Shown piece by piece: positions 17,524 to 24,740 of a stretch of 64,000 nt of DNA; position 1 is the stretch's first letter; each line of letters starts with the position of its first letter. A model generated the notes under the pieces. The model saw only the letters and a program-made list of their open reading frames with translations, was not told the DNA's origin and did not search any database. Source of the DNA: DASZBX01 sp035943635. Its GTDB lineage: Bacteria; Actinomycetota; Actinomycetes; Streptomycetales; Catenulisporaceae. The stretch is from assembly GCA_035943635.1 (NCBI GenBank), contig DASZBX010000096.1:51313-115312 (forward strand), in the 5' to 3' direction. A program made the position numbers and the translations under genes.

Positions 17524-17796
17524 GTGAACTCCTGGATCAATCTCACCGCGCTGTGGAAGATCGTCGTGATCGGCCTGCTGGCCGGCGCCGGCCTGCCCGC
17601 GCTGTTCGCCCTCGGCCTGCGCGCGCTCAACCCCCGGGGGCAGGGCGCCACGGTCACCGCGGGCGGCCCGGCGGCCGAGGCCGACGGCCCGGTCGTCACC
17701 AGCGGCCCGCTCGGGGTCCTGCTGGCCGCCGTGTGCTTCCTGGTGATCCTGGCCGCGATCGGCTGGGGCATCTACAGCATCGTGCACAACAGCTGA
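17524..17796 (+). CDS. Small two-helix membrane protein, PiT partner
   Basis: 90 residues starting at GTG 17524, with AGGAAGG nine bases upstream. Two membrane helices (WKIVVIGLLAGAGLPALFALG and LGVLLAAVCFLVILAAIGWG) flank a Gly/Ala-rich loop. Position and topology match the transmembrane protein encoded next to pitA in mycobacteria (Rv0544c). It may modulate or stabilise the transporter; there is no direct evidence of function. Confidence 0.85.
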   Translation: MNSWINLTALWKIVVIGLLAGAGLPALFALGLRALNPRGQGATVTAGGPAAEADGPVVTSGPLGVLLAAVCFLVILAAIGWGIYSIVHNS

Positions 17797-17806
17797 CAAC
17801 CTGATC

Positions 17807-17848
17807 GGGGGCGCGGCACGGCGATACGTCCCGCCGTGCCGCGCCCCC
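17807..17848 (+). terminator. Perfect 17-bp hairpin after the pitA pair
   Basis: Arms 17807-17823 and 17832-17848 are exact reverse complements (GGGGGCGCGGCACGGCG) around an 8-base loop. It starts ten bases after the membrane protein's stop and ends 41 bases before the DUF3349 start, so the DUF3349 gene is probably read at a lower level or from its own promoter. Confidence 0.8.
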
Positions 17849-17889
17849 GCGTACATCCCACCATCCGGCCCGTATGCGAGGACCACGTC

Positions 17890-18186
17890 ATGCCACTGCC
17901 TCCAGTACTACAGACAATCGTCGACTTCGTCCGCAAGGGCTACCCCCAGGGTGTGCCCCAGCAGGACTACCTGCCCTTGTTCGCCCTGCTCAGCCGTCGG
18001 CTGTCCGACGAGGAGATCAACGAGCTGGCCCGGGAGCTGGCCTCGTCGACCTTCGACGCGCAGATCTCGGCCACGGTCAGCCTCGCGATCGAGCGGCTGA
18101 CCAACGAGCCGCCCTCCGCCGAGGAGGTCGAGCGGGTGCTCGGCCACCTGCGCGCGGCCGGCTGGGACGTCCAGCAAGAGGTCTGA
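17890..18186 (+). CDS. DUF3349-family protein
   Basis: 98 residues, all helical and soluble, matching the DUF3349 family (LQTIVDFVRKGYPQGVPQQDYLPLFALL, then RLSDEEINELA and a C-terminal HLRAAGWDV). Structural work on mycobacterial homologues shows a compact helical fold, but no biochemical role is known to me. Its conserved position behind pitA suggests a link with phosphate transport. It is bracketed by two hairpins. Confidence 0.9.
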   Translation: MPLPPVLQTIVDFVRKGYPQGVPQQDYLPLFALLSRRLSDEEINELARELASSTFDAQISATVSLAIERLTNEPPSAEEVERVLGHLRAAGWDVQQEV

Positions 18187-18192
18187 GCCGCC

Positions 18193-18229
18193 GCCGGATC
18201 GACGGGCCGCACCGGCCGGCCGATCCGGC
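18193..18229 (+). terminator. Hairpin after DUF3349 gene
   Basis: GCCGGATCG (18193-18201) pairs exactly with CGATCCGGC (18221-18229), and the interior can extend the stem with GGCC/GGCC. It begins seven bases past the stop. No T-tract. Confidence 0.65.
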
Positions 18230-18246
18230 TACTCTGATGTTGTGGT

Positions 18247-18260
18247 TCACCATATGGTGA
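18247..18260. promoter_or_regulatory. 14-bp perfect palindrome upstream of ppk2
   Basis: TCACCATATGGTGA is a perfect 14-bp dyad about 100 bases before the preferred ppk2 start. Its left arm with the preceding bases reads GTTCACC, the unit found in actinomycete PhoP direct-repeat boxes, although here the arrangement is inverted. A phosphate-responsive regulator is a reasonable guess given the neighbours. Confidence 0.45.
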
Positions 18261-18357
18261 TCAGCAGATGAATTCCCGGTGTGAGTTCGGACAGAATACG
18301 CACGAGGGTCTGGTGGCCGGCGAGCTGATTCGCGATGCTGAACAGGTGAGCGACGAG

Positions 18358-19290
18358 ATGACATCCCCGCTGGACGGCGACCCGCGCGCGAACGGCGCGC
18401 GCCTGGTGCTCCCCGACGTGACCGACCTCGAGGGCCTGCGGATCGAAGAGGACGACGACGACGATCCGATCCTGATCGGCGCCGACGGCGTCCCGGTGAA
18501 CACCTGGCAGGAGAACTACCCGTACCAGGAGCGGCTGCCGCGCCCCGACTACGAGCGCGACAAGCGCCTGCTGCAGATCGAGCTGCTCAAGCTGCAGAAC
18601 TGGATCAAGGCCACCGGCGGCCGCCTGGTCATCCTGTTCGAGGGGCGCGACGCGGCCGGCAAGGGCGGCACGATCAAGCGCTTCACCGAGCACCTGAACC
18701 CGCGCGGGGCCCAGGTGGTGGCGCTGGAGAAGCCGAGCGAGCGCGAACGCACCCAGTGGTACTTCCAGCGCTACGTCGCGCACCTGCCCGCGGCCGGGGA
18801 GATCGTCCTGTTCGACCGCTCCTGGTACAACCGGGCCGGGGTCGAGCGGGTGATGGGCTTCTGTGACCAAGGCGAGTACGAGCAGTTCATCGAGCAGGCC
18901 CCCGAGTTCGAGAACATGCTGGTCAAGGACGGGATCACCCTGGTCAAGTTCTGGTTCTCGGTCTCCCGGGCGGAGCAGATCACCCGGTTCAAGATCCGCC
19001 AGGTGGACCCGGTCCGGCAGTGGAAGCTGAGCCCGATGGACCTGGCCTCGCTGGACCGGTGGCAGGACTACACGGACGCCAAAGAGGCGATGTTCAAGCA
19101 GACGAACACCTCGTACGCGCCGTGGACGGTGATCAAGAGCAACGACAAGAAGCGGGCCCGGCTCGCGGCCATGCAGCACGTACTCACCAAGTTCGAGTAC
19201 GAGGGCAAGGACCACGAGGTCGCCACGCAGCCGGATCCGCTGATCCTCGGCGAGGCCACCCAGGCCGACCAGCACAGCCTGGACACGTGA
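18358..19290 (+). CDS. ppk2: Polyphosphate kinase 2
   Basis: 310 residues from the preferred ATG at 18358, seven bases after GGTGAG; an in-frame ATG at 18268 would add 30 residues with poor codon bias. PPK2 uses polyphosphate to phosphorylate nucleoside phosphates, or makes polyphosphate from GTP/ATP. Diagnostic motifs are all present: Walker A FEGRDAAGKGGTIKR, Walker B IVLFDRSWYNRAGVERVMGF, then KFWFSVSRAEQ, QVDPVRQWKLSPMD and WTVIKSNDKKRARL. An acidic run (EEDDDDDP) precedes the catalytic domain. Single-domain length suits class I. Location beside pitA ties phosphate uptake to polyphosphate turnover. Confidence 0.93.
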   Translation: MTSPLDGDPRANGARLVLPDVTDLEGLRIEEDDDDDPILIGADGVPVNTWQENYPYQERLPRPDYERDKRLLQIELLKLQNWIKATGGRLVILFEGRDAAGKGGTIKRFTEHLNPRGAQVVALEKPSERERTQWYFQRYVAHLPAAGEIVLFDRSWYNRAGVERVMGFCDQGEYEQFIEQAPEFENMLVKDGITLVKFWFSVSRAEQITRFKIRQVDPVRQWKLSPMDLASLDRWQDYTDAKEAMFKQTNTSYAPWTVIKSNDKKRARLAAMQHVLTKFEYEGKDHEVATQPDPLILGEATQADQHSLDT

Positions 19291-19295
19291 CGGAT

Positions 19296-19312
19296 GGGCG
19301 GCCGGGCCGCCC
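19296..19312 (+). terminator. Short hairpin after ppk2
   Basis: GGGCGGC (19296-19302) and GCCGCCC (19306-19312) pair exactly around the loop CGG, five bases after the ppk2 stop. It separates ppk2 from the psuK promoter. Confidence 0.6.
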
Positions 19313-19329
19313 CGATCTTGCATAGATAT

Positions 19330-19353
19330 ATAAAGCTGCTTTATTCTTATAAG
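19330..19353 (+). promoter_or_regulatory. AT-rich promoter/operator abutting psuK start
   Basis: ATAAAG-CTG-CTTTAT (19330-19344) is a perfect inverted repeat, and CTTATAAG (19346-19353) is a palindrome ending one base before the ATG. TTGCAT at 19317 and the TATA-rich run look like promoter elements. There is no ribosome site, so the transcript is probably leaderless. The psuK product carries its own N-terminal helix-turn-helix, which makes autoregulation at these dyads a good hypothesis. Confidence 0.55.
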
Positions 19354-19354
19354 C

Positions 19355-20521
19355 ATGGCCCTCACGGATCGCGAGCAGGAGATCATCGAGCTGCTCCGAC
19401 GCGAGCCGTTGATCACCCCCGCCGGGCTCGCGGCCCGGCTGAACAGCACCCGGGCCGCGGTGAACGTGCACCTGTCCAACCTGAGCCGCAAGGGCGCCAT
19501 CCTCGGCCGCGGCTACATCCTGAGCGAGCAGCCGCCGGTGGTCGTGGTCGGCGGCGCGAACATGGACATCAAGGCGCGCAGCTCGGAGCGCGCGATCCCG
19601 CAGACCAGCAACCCGGGCCACACCTCGACCACGCCCGGCGGGGTGGGCCGGAACATCGCGGAGAACCTGGCCCGGCTGGGCACACCGGTGCACCTGATGG
19701 CCGCGCTCGGCCGGGACCCGTACGGCGAGCGGCTGCTCGCGGACACCCGGGACGCGGGCGTGCTGCTCGACCACGTGCACCGCAGCGAGCACCCGACCGG
19801 CAGCTACACGGCCGTCCTGGACGCCGACGGCGAGCTGGTCCTCGCGGTCGCGGACATGACCGCCACGGACGATCTGCGGCCCGAACACCTCCAGTCCGCC
19901 CGCGAGCTGATCACCCACGCCGCGCTGCTGATCCTGGACGGCAACCTCCCGGCGCCGACCGTCGCGCACCTGCTCGACCTCGCCCGGGCCGCGGACGTGC
20001 GCGTGGTGCTCGACCCGGTCAGCGTGCCCAAGGCGACCCGCCTGCTGCCGCTGCTGGGCGCCGAACGGCCGATCTACGCGCTCACCCCCAACCGGGACGA
20101 GTTGCAGGCCCTGACGGGCCGCGACACGTCCGCGGACGAGGATCTGCCGGGCGCCGCCGCGGTGCTGCACGAGCGCGGGGTACGGCACGTGTGGATCCGG
20201 CTCGGCGCGCGCGGCAGCCTGCTGTGCACGCGCGAACCCGGGGGCGGCGACAGTCGGCACGTCCTGTCCGCCGCGCCCGTGGAGGTACAGGACGTGACCG
20301 GCGCGGGCGACGCGATGCTGGCCGCCTTCGCGCACGCCCTGCTCGCCGGGCACTCCCCCGTCCACGCAGCCCGGTACGGCCACGCGGCCGCGGCGCTGAC
20401 CCTCGGCAGTTCGCACACCGTCCGCCCGGACCTCACCGCTCACCTGCTCGACCAGGTCCTGCTCCGGGATCTCCCGGACCAGGATCCGGCCACCGCGCAC
20501 CAGAACCCCCAGGAACCCTGA
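19355..20521 (+). CDS. psuK: Pseudouridine kinase with N-terminal HTH
   Basis: 388 residues. The first ~60 are a winged helix-turn-helix (TDREQEIIELLRREPLITPA, STRAAVNVHLSNLSRKG). The rest is a PfkB sugar/nucleoside kinase: VVVVGGANMDIKA, the glycine-rich PGGVGRNIAENLARLG, and the catalytic DVTGAGDAMLAAF. This fusion is typical of pseudouridine kinases, which make pseudouridine 5'-phosphate for PsuG to cleave. The stop overlaps the psuG start as TGATG, giving a two-gene RNA-turnover operon. Unlike its neighbours it has an AT-rich promoter directly before the ATG. The HTH may let the enzyme act as its own repressor; that is inference. Confidence 0.92.
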   Translation: MALTDREQEIIELLRREPLITPAGLAARLNSTRAAVNVHLSNLSRKGAILGRGYILSEQPPVVVVGGANMDIKARSSERAIPQTSNPGHTSTTPGGVGRNIAENLARLGTPVHLMAALGRDPYGERLLADTRDAGVLLDHVHRSEHPTGSYTAVLDADGELVLAVADMTATDDLRPEHLQSARELITHAALLILDGNLPAPTVAHLLDLARAADVRVVLDPVSVPKATRLLPLLGAERPIYALTPNRDELQALTGRDTSADEDLPGAAAVLHERGVRHVWIRLGARGSLLCTREPGGGDSRHVLSAAPVEVQDVTGAGDAMLAAFAHALLAGHSPVHAARYGHAAAALTLGSSHTVRPDLTAHLLDQVLLRDLPDQDPATAHQNPQEP

Positions 20522-21480
20522 TGAACACCTCAGCGACAGCGCACGTCCCCGGCGGCCCGCACCCCGCCCTCACCCTGACCGACGAGGTCCGCGCGGCCCT
20601 GCGCGAAGGCCGGCCGGTGGTCGCGCTGGAGAGCACGATCATCAGCCACGGCATGCCGTATCCGCAGAACGTGGCCATGGCGACCGAGGTCGAGCGGATC
20701 GTCCGGGACGGCGGCGCGGTCCCGGCCACCATCGCGGTGCTCGGCGGCCGCCCGCGGGTCGGGCTGGGCCGGGAGGACTTGGAGCTGCTGGCCACCAGCC
20801 CGGAGGTGACTAAGGTCAGCCTGCGGGATCTGCCCTACGTGATCGCCCGGGGCGAGCACGGGGCGACCACCGTGGCGGCCACGATGCGGCTGGCCGCCCT
20901 GGCCGGGATCCGCACGTTCGTGACCGGAGGCCTCGGCGGCGTGCACCGCGGCGCGCAGCAGACCTTCGACGTGAGCGCCGACCTGACCGAGCTGGCGCAG
21001 ACCGACGTGGCGGTGATCAGCGCCGGGGTCAAGAGCATCCTGGACATCGGGCTGACCCTGGAGACCCTGGAGACGCTCGGCGTGCCGGTGATCGGCTACG
21101 GCACGGACGAGTTCCCGGCCTTCTTCTCCCGCCGCAGCGGGTTCGCCGCACCGATGCGGTCGGACCGCCCGGCCGAGATCGCCGCGATCATGCGGACCAA
21201 GTGGGGCCTGGGCATCGCCGGCGGCCTGGACATCGCCAACCCGATCCCGGCCGCGGACGAGATCCCGGCCGAGCAGATCGGCGCGATCATCGACCAGGCG
21301 CTCGGCGACATGGACGCCGAGGGGATCAAGGGCAAGGAGGCCACGCCCTACCTGCTCGGCCGGATCGTCGAGATCACCGGCGGGGAGAGCCTGCGGGCCA
21401 ACATCGCGCTGGTGAAGAACAACGCCCGGCTGGGCGCGGCGATCGCCTGCGCGTATGCGGAGGCTGGATCCGTGGCCTGA
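20521..21480 (+). CDS. psuG: Pseudouridine-5'-phosphate glycosidase
   Basis: 319 residues, full family length. It cleaves the C-C glycosidic bond of pseudouridine 5'-phosphate to uracil and ribose 5-phosphate. Family motifs: VALESTIISHGMPYPQN near residue 36, TVAATMRLAALAGI, FVTGGLGGVHRG, ISAGVKSILDI (with the catalytic Lys region), EFPAFFSRRSG and a C-terminal NIALVKNNARLGAAIA. Coupled to psuK by TGATG. Confidence 0.95.
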   Translation: MNTSATAHVPGGPHPALTLTDEVRAALREGRPVVALESTIISHGMPYPQNVAMATEVERIVRDGGAVPATIAVLGGRPRVGLGREDLELLATSPEVTKVSLRDLPYVIARGEHGATTVAATMRLAALAGIRTFVTGGLGGVHRGAQQTFDVSADLTELAQTDVAVISAGVKSILDIGLTLETLETLGVPVIGYGTDEFPAFFSRRSGFAAPMRSDRPAEIAAIMRTKWGLGIAGGLDIANPIPAADEIPAEQIGAIIDQALGDMDAEGIKGKEATPYLLGRIVEITGGESLRANIALVKNNARLGAAIACAYAEAGSVA

Positions 21481-21542
21481 TTCGAGCTCTGATTCGAGGT
21501 CTGATCCGGGTGAGTGCAGTCTGATATTCGTGCTCGGCAAAC

Positions 21543-21587
21543 GCCGCGCGGGCTGCGGCCGGAGGATCCGGCCGCAGCCCGCGCGGC
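21543..21587. terminator. Perfect 20-bp hairpin between psuG and ndh
   Basis: Arms 21543-21562 and 21568-21587 are exact reverse complements over 20 bases, with loop AGGAT. It lies between convergent genes (psuG ends at 21480, NDH-2 ends at 21602) and should terminate both. Between psuG and the hairpin, TGATTCGAG occurs twice in tandem-like spacing (21478-21501). Confidence 0.85.
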
Positions 21588-21601
21588 ATGGTAAAGGCCT
21601 G

Positions 21602-23374
21602 TTACATCAGCCGGTCGTGGTCGCCGTCCGGCATCGGGCCCAGGCCCGGGGCCACCGCGCCGTTCATCGCGGTGCGGGCGAACACCTGCTGCGCGGTGAC
21701 CGCTCGCTCGGAGCGGGCCCGGCCGACGAAGCTGACCGTCCAGTGCAGCACCGTGGTCAGCCGGTTCTTGAAGCCGACCAGGTAGAGCAGGTGGATGACC
21801 AGCCACAGGAACCAGGCGATGATCCCGGAGAAGTGCAGCTTCCCGATGCTGACCACCGCGGACAGCCGGGAGACCGTGGCCATGCTGCCCTTGTCGTGGT
21901 AGTGGAACGGGCCCTCGTCCGGCTTGCCGTCCAGCCGGTGCCCGATCTGCCGGGCCGCGTACCGGCCGGACTGGATCGCCACCTGCGCCACACCCGGCAG
22001 GTTGTCCAGGGCCATCAGGTCGCCGATCACGAACAGCTCGGGATGACCCGGCAGGGTGCAGTCCGGGTTGACCTTGACCCGGCCGGCCCGGTCCACCTCG
22101 GCCCCGGTCTTCTCGGCCAGCTGCCGACCCAGCGGGGACGCGGCCACCCCGGCCGCCCAGATCTTGGTCTGCGCCTCGATCCGCTCGTGCCCGCCGTCGC
22201 CCTGCTTGAGCTCGATCCCGGTGGCGTCCATGCCGACCACCATCGTGTTCAGCCGGATCTCCACGCCCAGCTTGGTCAGCCGGGCCGCGGCGCGCTCGGA
22301 CAGGTGGTCGCCGAACGCGGGCAGCACCCGGCCGACCCCGTCCACCAGGATCACCCGGGCCGAACGCGGGTCGAACCGGCGGTACTCGCCCGGCAGGGCC
22401 CGGTGGGCCAGCTCGGCGATCTGCCCGGCCATCTCCACCCCGGTCGCCCCGGCGCCGACCACGACGAAGGTCAGCCGCCGCTGCCGCGCCTGCGGGTCGG
22501 TCTCCAGCTCGGCCAGCTCGAACGCGCCGAAGATCCGGCCGCGCTGCTCCAGCGCGTCGTCGATGCTCTTCAGGCCCGGGGCGTGCTCGGCGAACTGGGG
22601 GTTGTCGAAGTAGGACTGGTTCGCCCCGGTGGCCAGGATCAGGCTGTCGTACTCCACGGTGTACGGCGTGGTCCGGCCGGGCGCCCGGGCGGTGACCGTG
22701 CGCGCGTCCGGGTCGATCGTGACCACCTCGCCGAGCAGCACCTTCGCGTTGGACTGGCGCTGGAGGATCTCCCGGGTGGCCGGGGCGACCTCGCCCTGGG
22801 ACAGGATGCCGGTGGCGACCTGGTAGAGCAGGGGCTGGAACAGGTGGTGCGGGGTGGCGGCGATCAGCGTGACCTCGACGTCCTTGTGCCGCAACGCCTT
22901 CGCGGAGAACAGGCCGCCGAACCCGGAGCCGATGATGACCACCCGGTGGCGGCCGGACCGGGGCGCGGTACCGGGCCGCAGCAGTCCGCCGCCCGGCGCG
23001 ATCCCGGTCGCCTGCGCGGGCTGCCCGGCCACGATCGGCAGCGCGGCCTCGGCCGGGATCACCGGCGCGGCGGGGATGGGGGCTTCCAGGAGTTCCGGGA
23101 CCGGATCGGGGTCCGGGGCGGCTATGGAGTGGACCGCGGGGCCGGGGGCTGTCGCAGGCTCGGCCGCGGGTTCGGGGGCGGCAGCGGAGCCGAGCGGGGA
23201 GCCAGGCGCGGCGGCAGCAGCGGCGGGCTCGACTGCGGGAACGGCGGCGATCGAGAGCTCGGGGGCGGCAGCGGGCTCGGGCTCGGCTGCCGAGTCGGCC
23301 GCGCGGCCGGGTGCGGGATCCGGTTCGGGATCGGGTGCGGGTATGGATTCGGCAGTCGTGGGGTTCTCACTCAT
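21602..23374 (-). CDS. ndh: Type II NADH dehydrogenase with low-complexity N-terminal extension
   Basis: 590 residues. After about 140 Ala/Pro/Glu-rich residues the catalytic core starts at HRVVIIGSGFGGLFSAKAL (FAD site). A second Rossmann motif FVVVGAGATGVEMAGQIAEL binds NADH, and the family marker ELFVIGDLMAL follows. The C-terminal amphipathic/membrane region (GIIAWFLWLVIHLLYLVGFKNR) attaches it to the membrane. It passes electrons from NADH to menaquinone without proton pumping. The ATG at 23374 is preferred to one nine codons upstream because GAGAGG precedes it. Usual length is about 450; the extension is unlikely to be catalytic. Confidence 0.92.
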   Translation of the reverse strand: MSENPTTAESIPAPDPEPDPAPGRAADSAAEPEPAAAPELSIAAVPAVEPAAAAAAPGSPLGSAAAPEPAAEPATAPGPAVHSIAAPDPDPVPELLEAPIPAAPVIPAEAALPIVAGQPAQATGIAPGGGLLRPGTAPRSGRHRVVIIGSGFGGLFSAKALRHKDVEVTLIAATPHHLFQPLLYQVATGILSQGEVAPATREILQRQSNAKVLLGEVVTIDPDARTVTARAPGRTTPYTVEYDSLILATGANQSYFDNPQFAEHAPGLKSIDDALEQRGRIFGAFELAELETDPQARQRRLTFVVVGAGATGVEMAGQIAELAHRALPGEYRRFDPRSARVILVDGVGRVLPAFGDHLSERAAARLTKLGVEIRLNTMVVGMDATGIELKQGDGGHERIEAQTKIWAAGVAASPLGRQLAEKTGAEVDRAGRVKVNPDCTLPGHPELFVIGDLMALDNLPGVAQVAIQSGRYAARQIGHRLDGKPDEGPFHYHDKGSMATVSRLSAVVSIGKLHFSGIIAWFLWLVIHLLYLVGFKNRLTTVLHWTVSFVGRARSERAVTAQQVFARTAMNGAVAPGLGPMPDGDHDRLM

Positions 23375-23773
23375 GGTGGCCTCTCGAGTCTTTGCCGGCA
23401 TTGTCGTCAGGTCGGGACATCGCCCGCGCAGCTCGCCGGAAGGCCTGGACCCGAACGGCGAGTCACAGTCGCCTGCCCCATCGCAAGGCTGCCAAACATG
23501 AAAACACGCGAATGCGCTGGAACGTCCACTCGGCCCGGTCCTCGGCCCATCTGACCAGGGTGTCGACCACTATATACGCGGCACGGCCGGCTCCGACAGC
23601 GCCGGATCGCGGCGGCGGACGGTGCCGTTCGCCGGGGATACGCGGCGGGTTCCGGGAACGTCAGGGGACGTGCATGCCGGGGTGTCCCGCCGCGGGAATC
23701 AGCGTGCTCAGATTGTGGTGGAATCTGCGGCCGGGCTCAGGATCGGGCCCGGCCGCCGCCCACCCGAACGTGC
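23375..23773. other. Intergenic region upstream of ndh
   Basis: About 400 bases between the leftward NDH-2 gene and the end of the leftward PPOX gene. It must hold the ndh promoter. A moderately AT-rich patch occurs at 23495-23580. No open frame with a ribosome site and no convincing hairpin was seen. Confidence 0.5.
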
Positions 23774-24163
23774 TCAGCCCTGGAAGTGCACCTGGGTCGG
23801 CCGGACCGCGATGGCGACCCGGTCGGCCGCGTCCGGCGGCGTCACCGGCTCGCCGGTGTAGCGCTCGGACAGGCGCCGGTACATGGTCGCCTCGGGGTCG
23901 TCGTCGATGTGGTCGACGACGCCGCGGACCTCGATGTACCGGTACGGCTGCTCGGCGTCGAAGATGGAGATGGAGACCCGCGGCTCGGCGGCCAGGTTCT
24001 TGTACTTCTGCCGCTTGTTCGTGTGGGTGAACCAGAGGAACTCGCCGTCCCAGACGAACCACATCGGGTTCACCTGCGGCGCGCCGTCGGGGCGGGTGGT
24101 TCCGAGGCTCGCCATCAGCGGACGTTCCAGCAGCTCGAGGCCGCCGGCCGGGATCTCAGCCAT
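23774..24163 (-). CDS. PPOX-class (pyridoxamine oxidase-fold) flavin/F420 protein
   Basis: 129 residues with the split-barrel pattern of small PPOX-class proteins: MASLGTTRPDGAPQVNPMWF, an EFLWFTHTNKRQKYKNL strand-helix, RVSISIFD and a YIEVRGVVDHIDDD strand. In actinomycetes such proteins usually bind F420 or FMN and reduce small substrates; the true substrate cannot be read from sequence. GGAG lies about ten bases before the ATG. Single-gene unit. Confidence 0.88.
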   Translation of the reverse strand: MAEIPAGGLELLERPLMASLGTTRPDGAPQVNPMWFVWDGEFLWFTHTNKRQKYKNLAAEPRVSISIFDAEQPYRYIEVRGVVDHIDDDPEATMYRRLSERYTGEPVTPPDAADRVAIAVRPTQVHFQG

Positions 24164-24322
24164 AGTCGTTGCTCCAAAGTCGGTCGTGGGTCTTCGTTCG
24201 GCACAACCATGCCACAGGGCGATCTATGCCCGGCCGCGGACGAGGGCGGACCAGATCGGATCACCCGAACGGACGCACGTGCCAGATGCCTGCCAGACAC
24301 CGGCCGCCCGCCATACCAGCCC

Positions 24323-24565
24323 TTTGAGGTGCGGGCCCGCAGCGACCTGGGCGCCCTGGTCGCCAACGACCTGGAGTTCCACCGGACCATCGGCGCGGCC
24401 TGCGCCAACGGCATGCTGTCGGCGCTGGTCGAGTCCCTGTCCGGGCCGCCGGAGCTGGGCATCCGGGCTGCGGAAGCCGGGGACCCGCTCGGCCAGCGCC
24501 GGCCGCGGTACAAGCGGAGCGACGACTCGACTGTCGTGTTCTGCCGGCTCGACCCGGCGGAGTGA
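24323..24565 (+). pseudogene. Remnant of GntR/FadR-family regulator (FCD domain piece)
   Basis: About 80 codons matching the middle of an FCD ligand-binding domain: RSDLGALVANDLEFHRTIGAACANGMLSALVESLS has the D-x-x-FH metal-site pattern and the N..L..L helix. There is no winged-helix DNA-binding part upstream in any frame, and the last helices of FCD are replaced by unrelated residues. No start codon with a ribosome site precedes it. It is best read as a decayed gene. Confidence 0.6.
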
Positions 24566-24740
24566 GTCGGCGCGGCCGAGCGACGAGGGCCTATCCGGTA
24601 CTGCGCGCCCGTCACCGGCCGGAATCCCGGCAGACGACTGGTATATAAGCTCTCGACCTCAATGGGGAGCCCACTGTCGCGCGTCTTGCGACCGCCCCCG
24701 GCCCGGACGCCCCCGCCATCCGCCGCCCGCCCGGCCCCGG

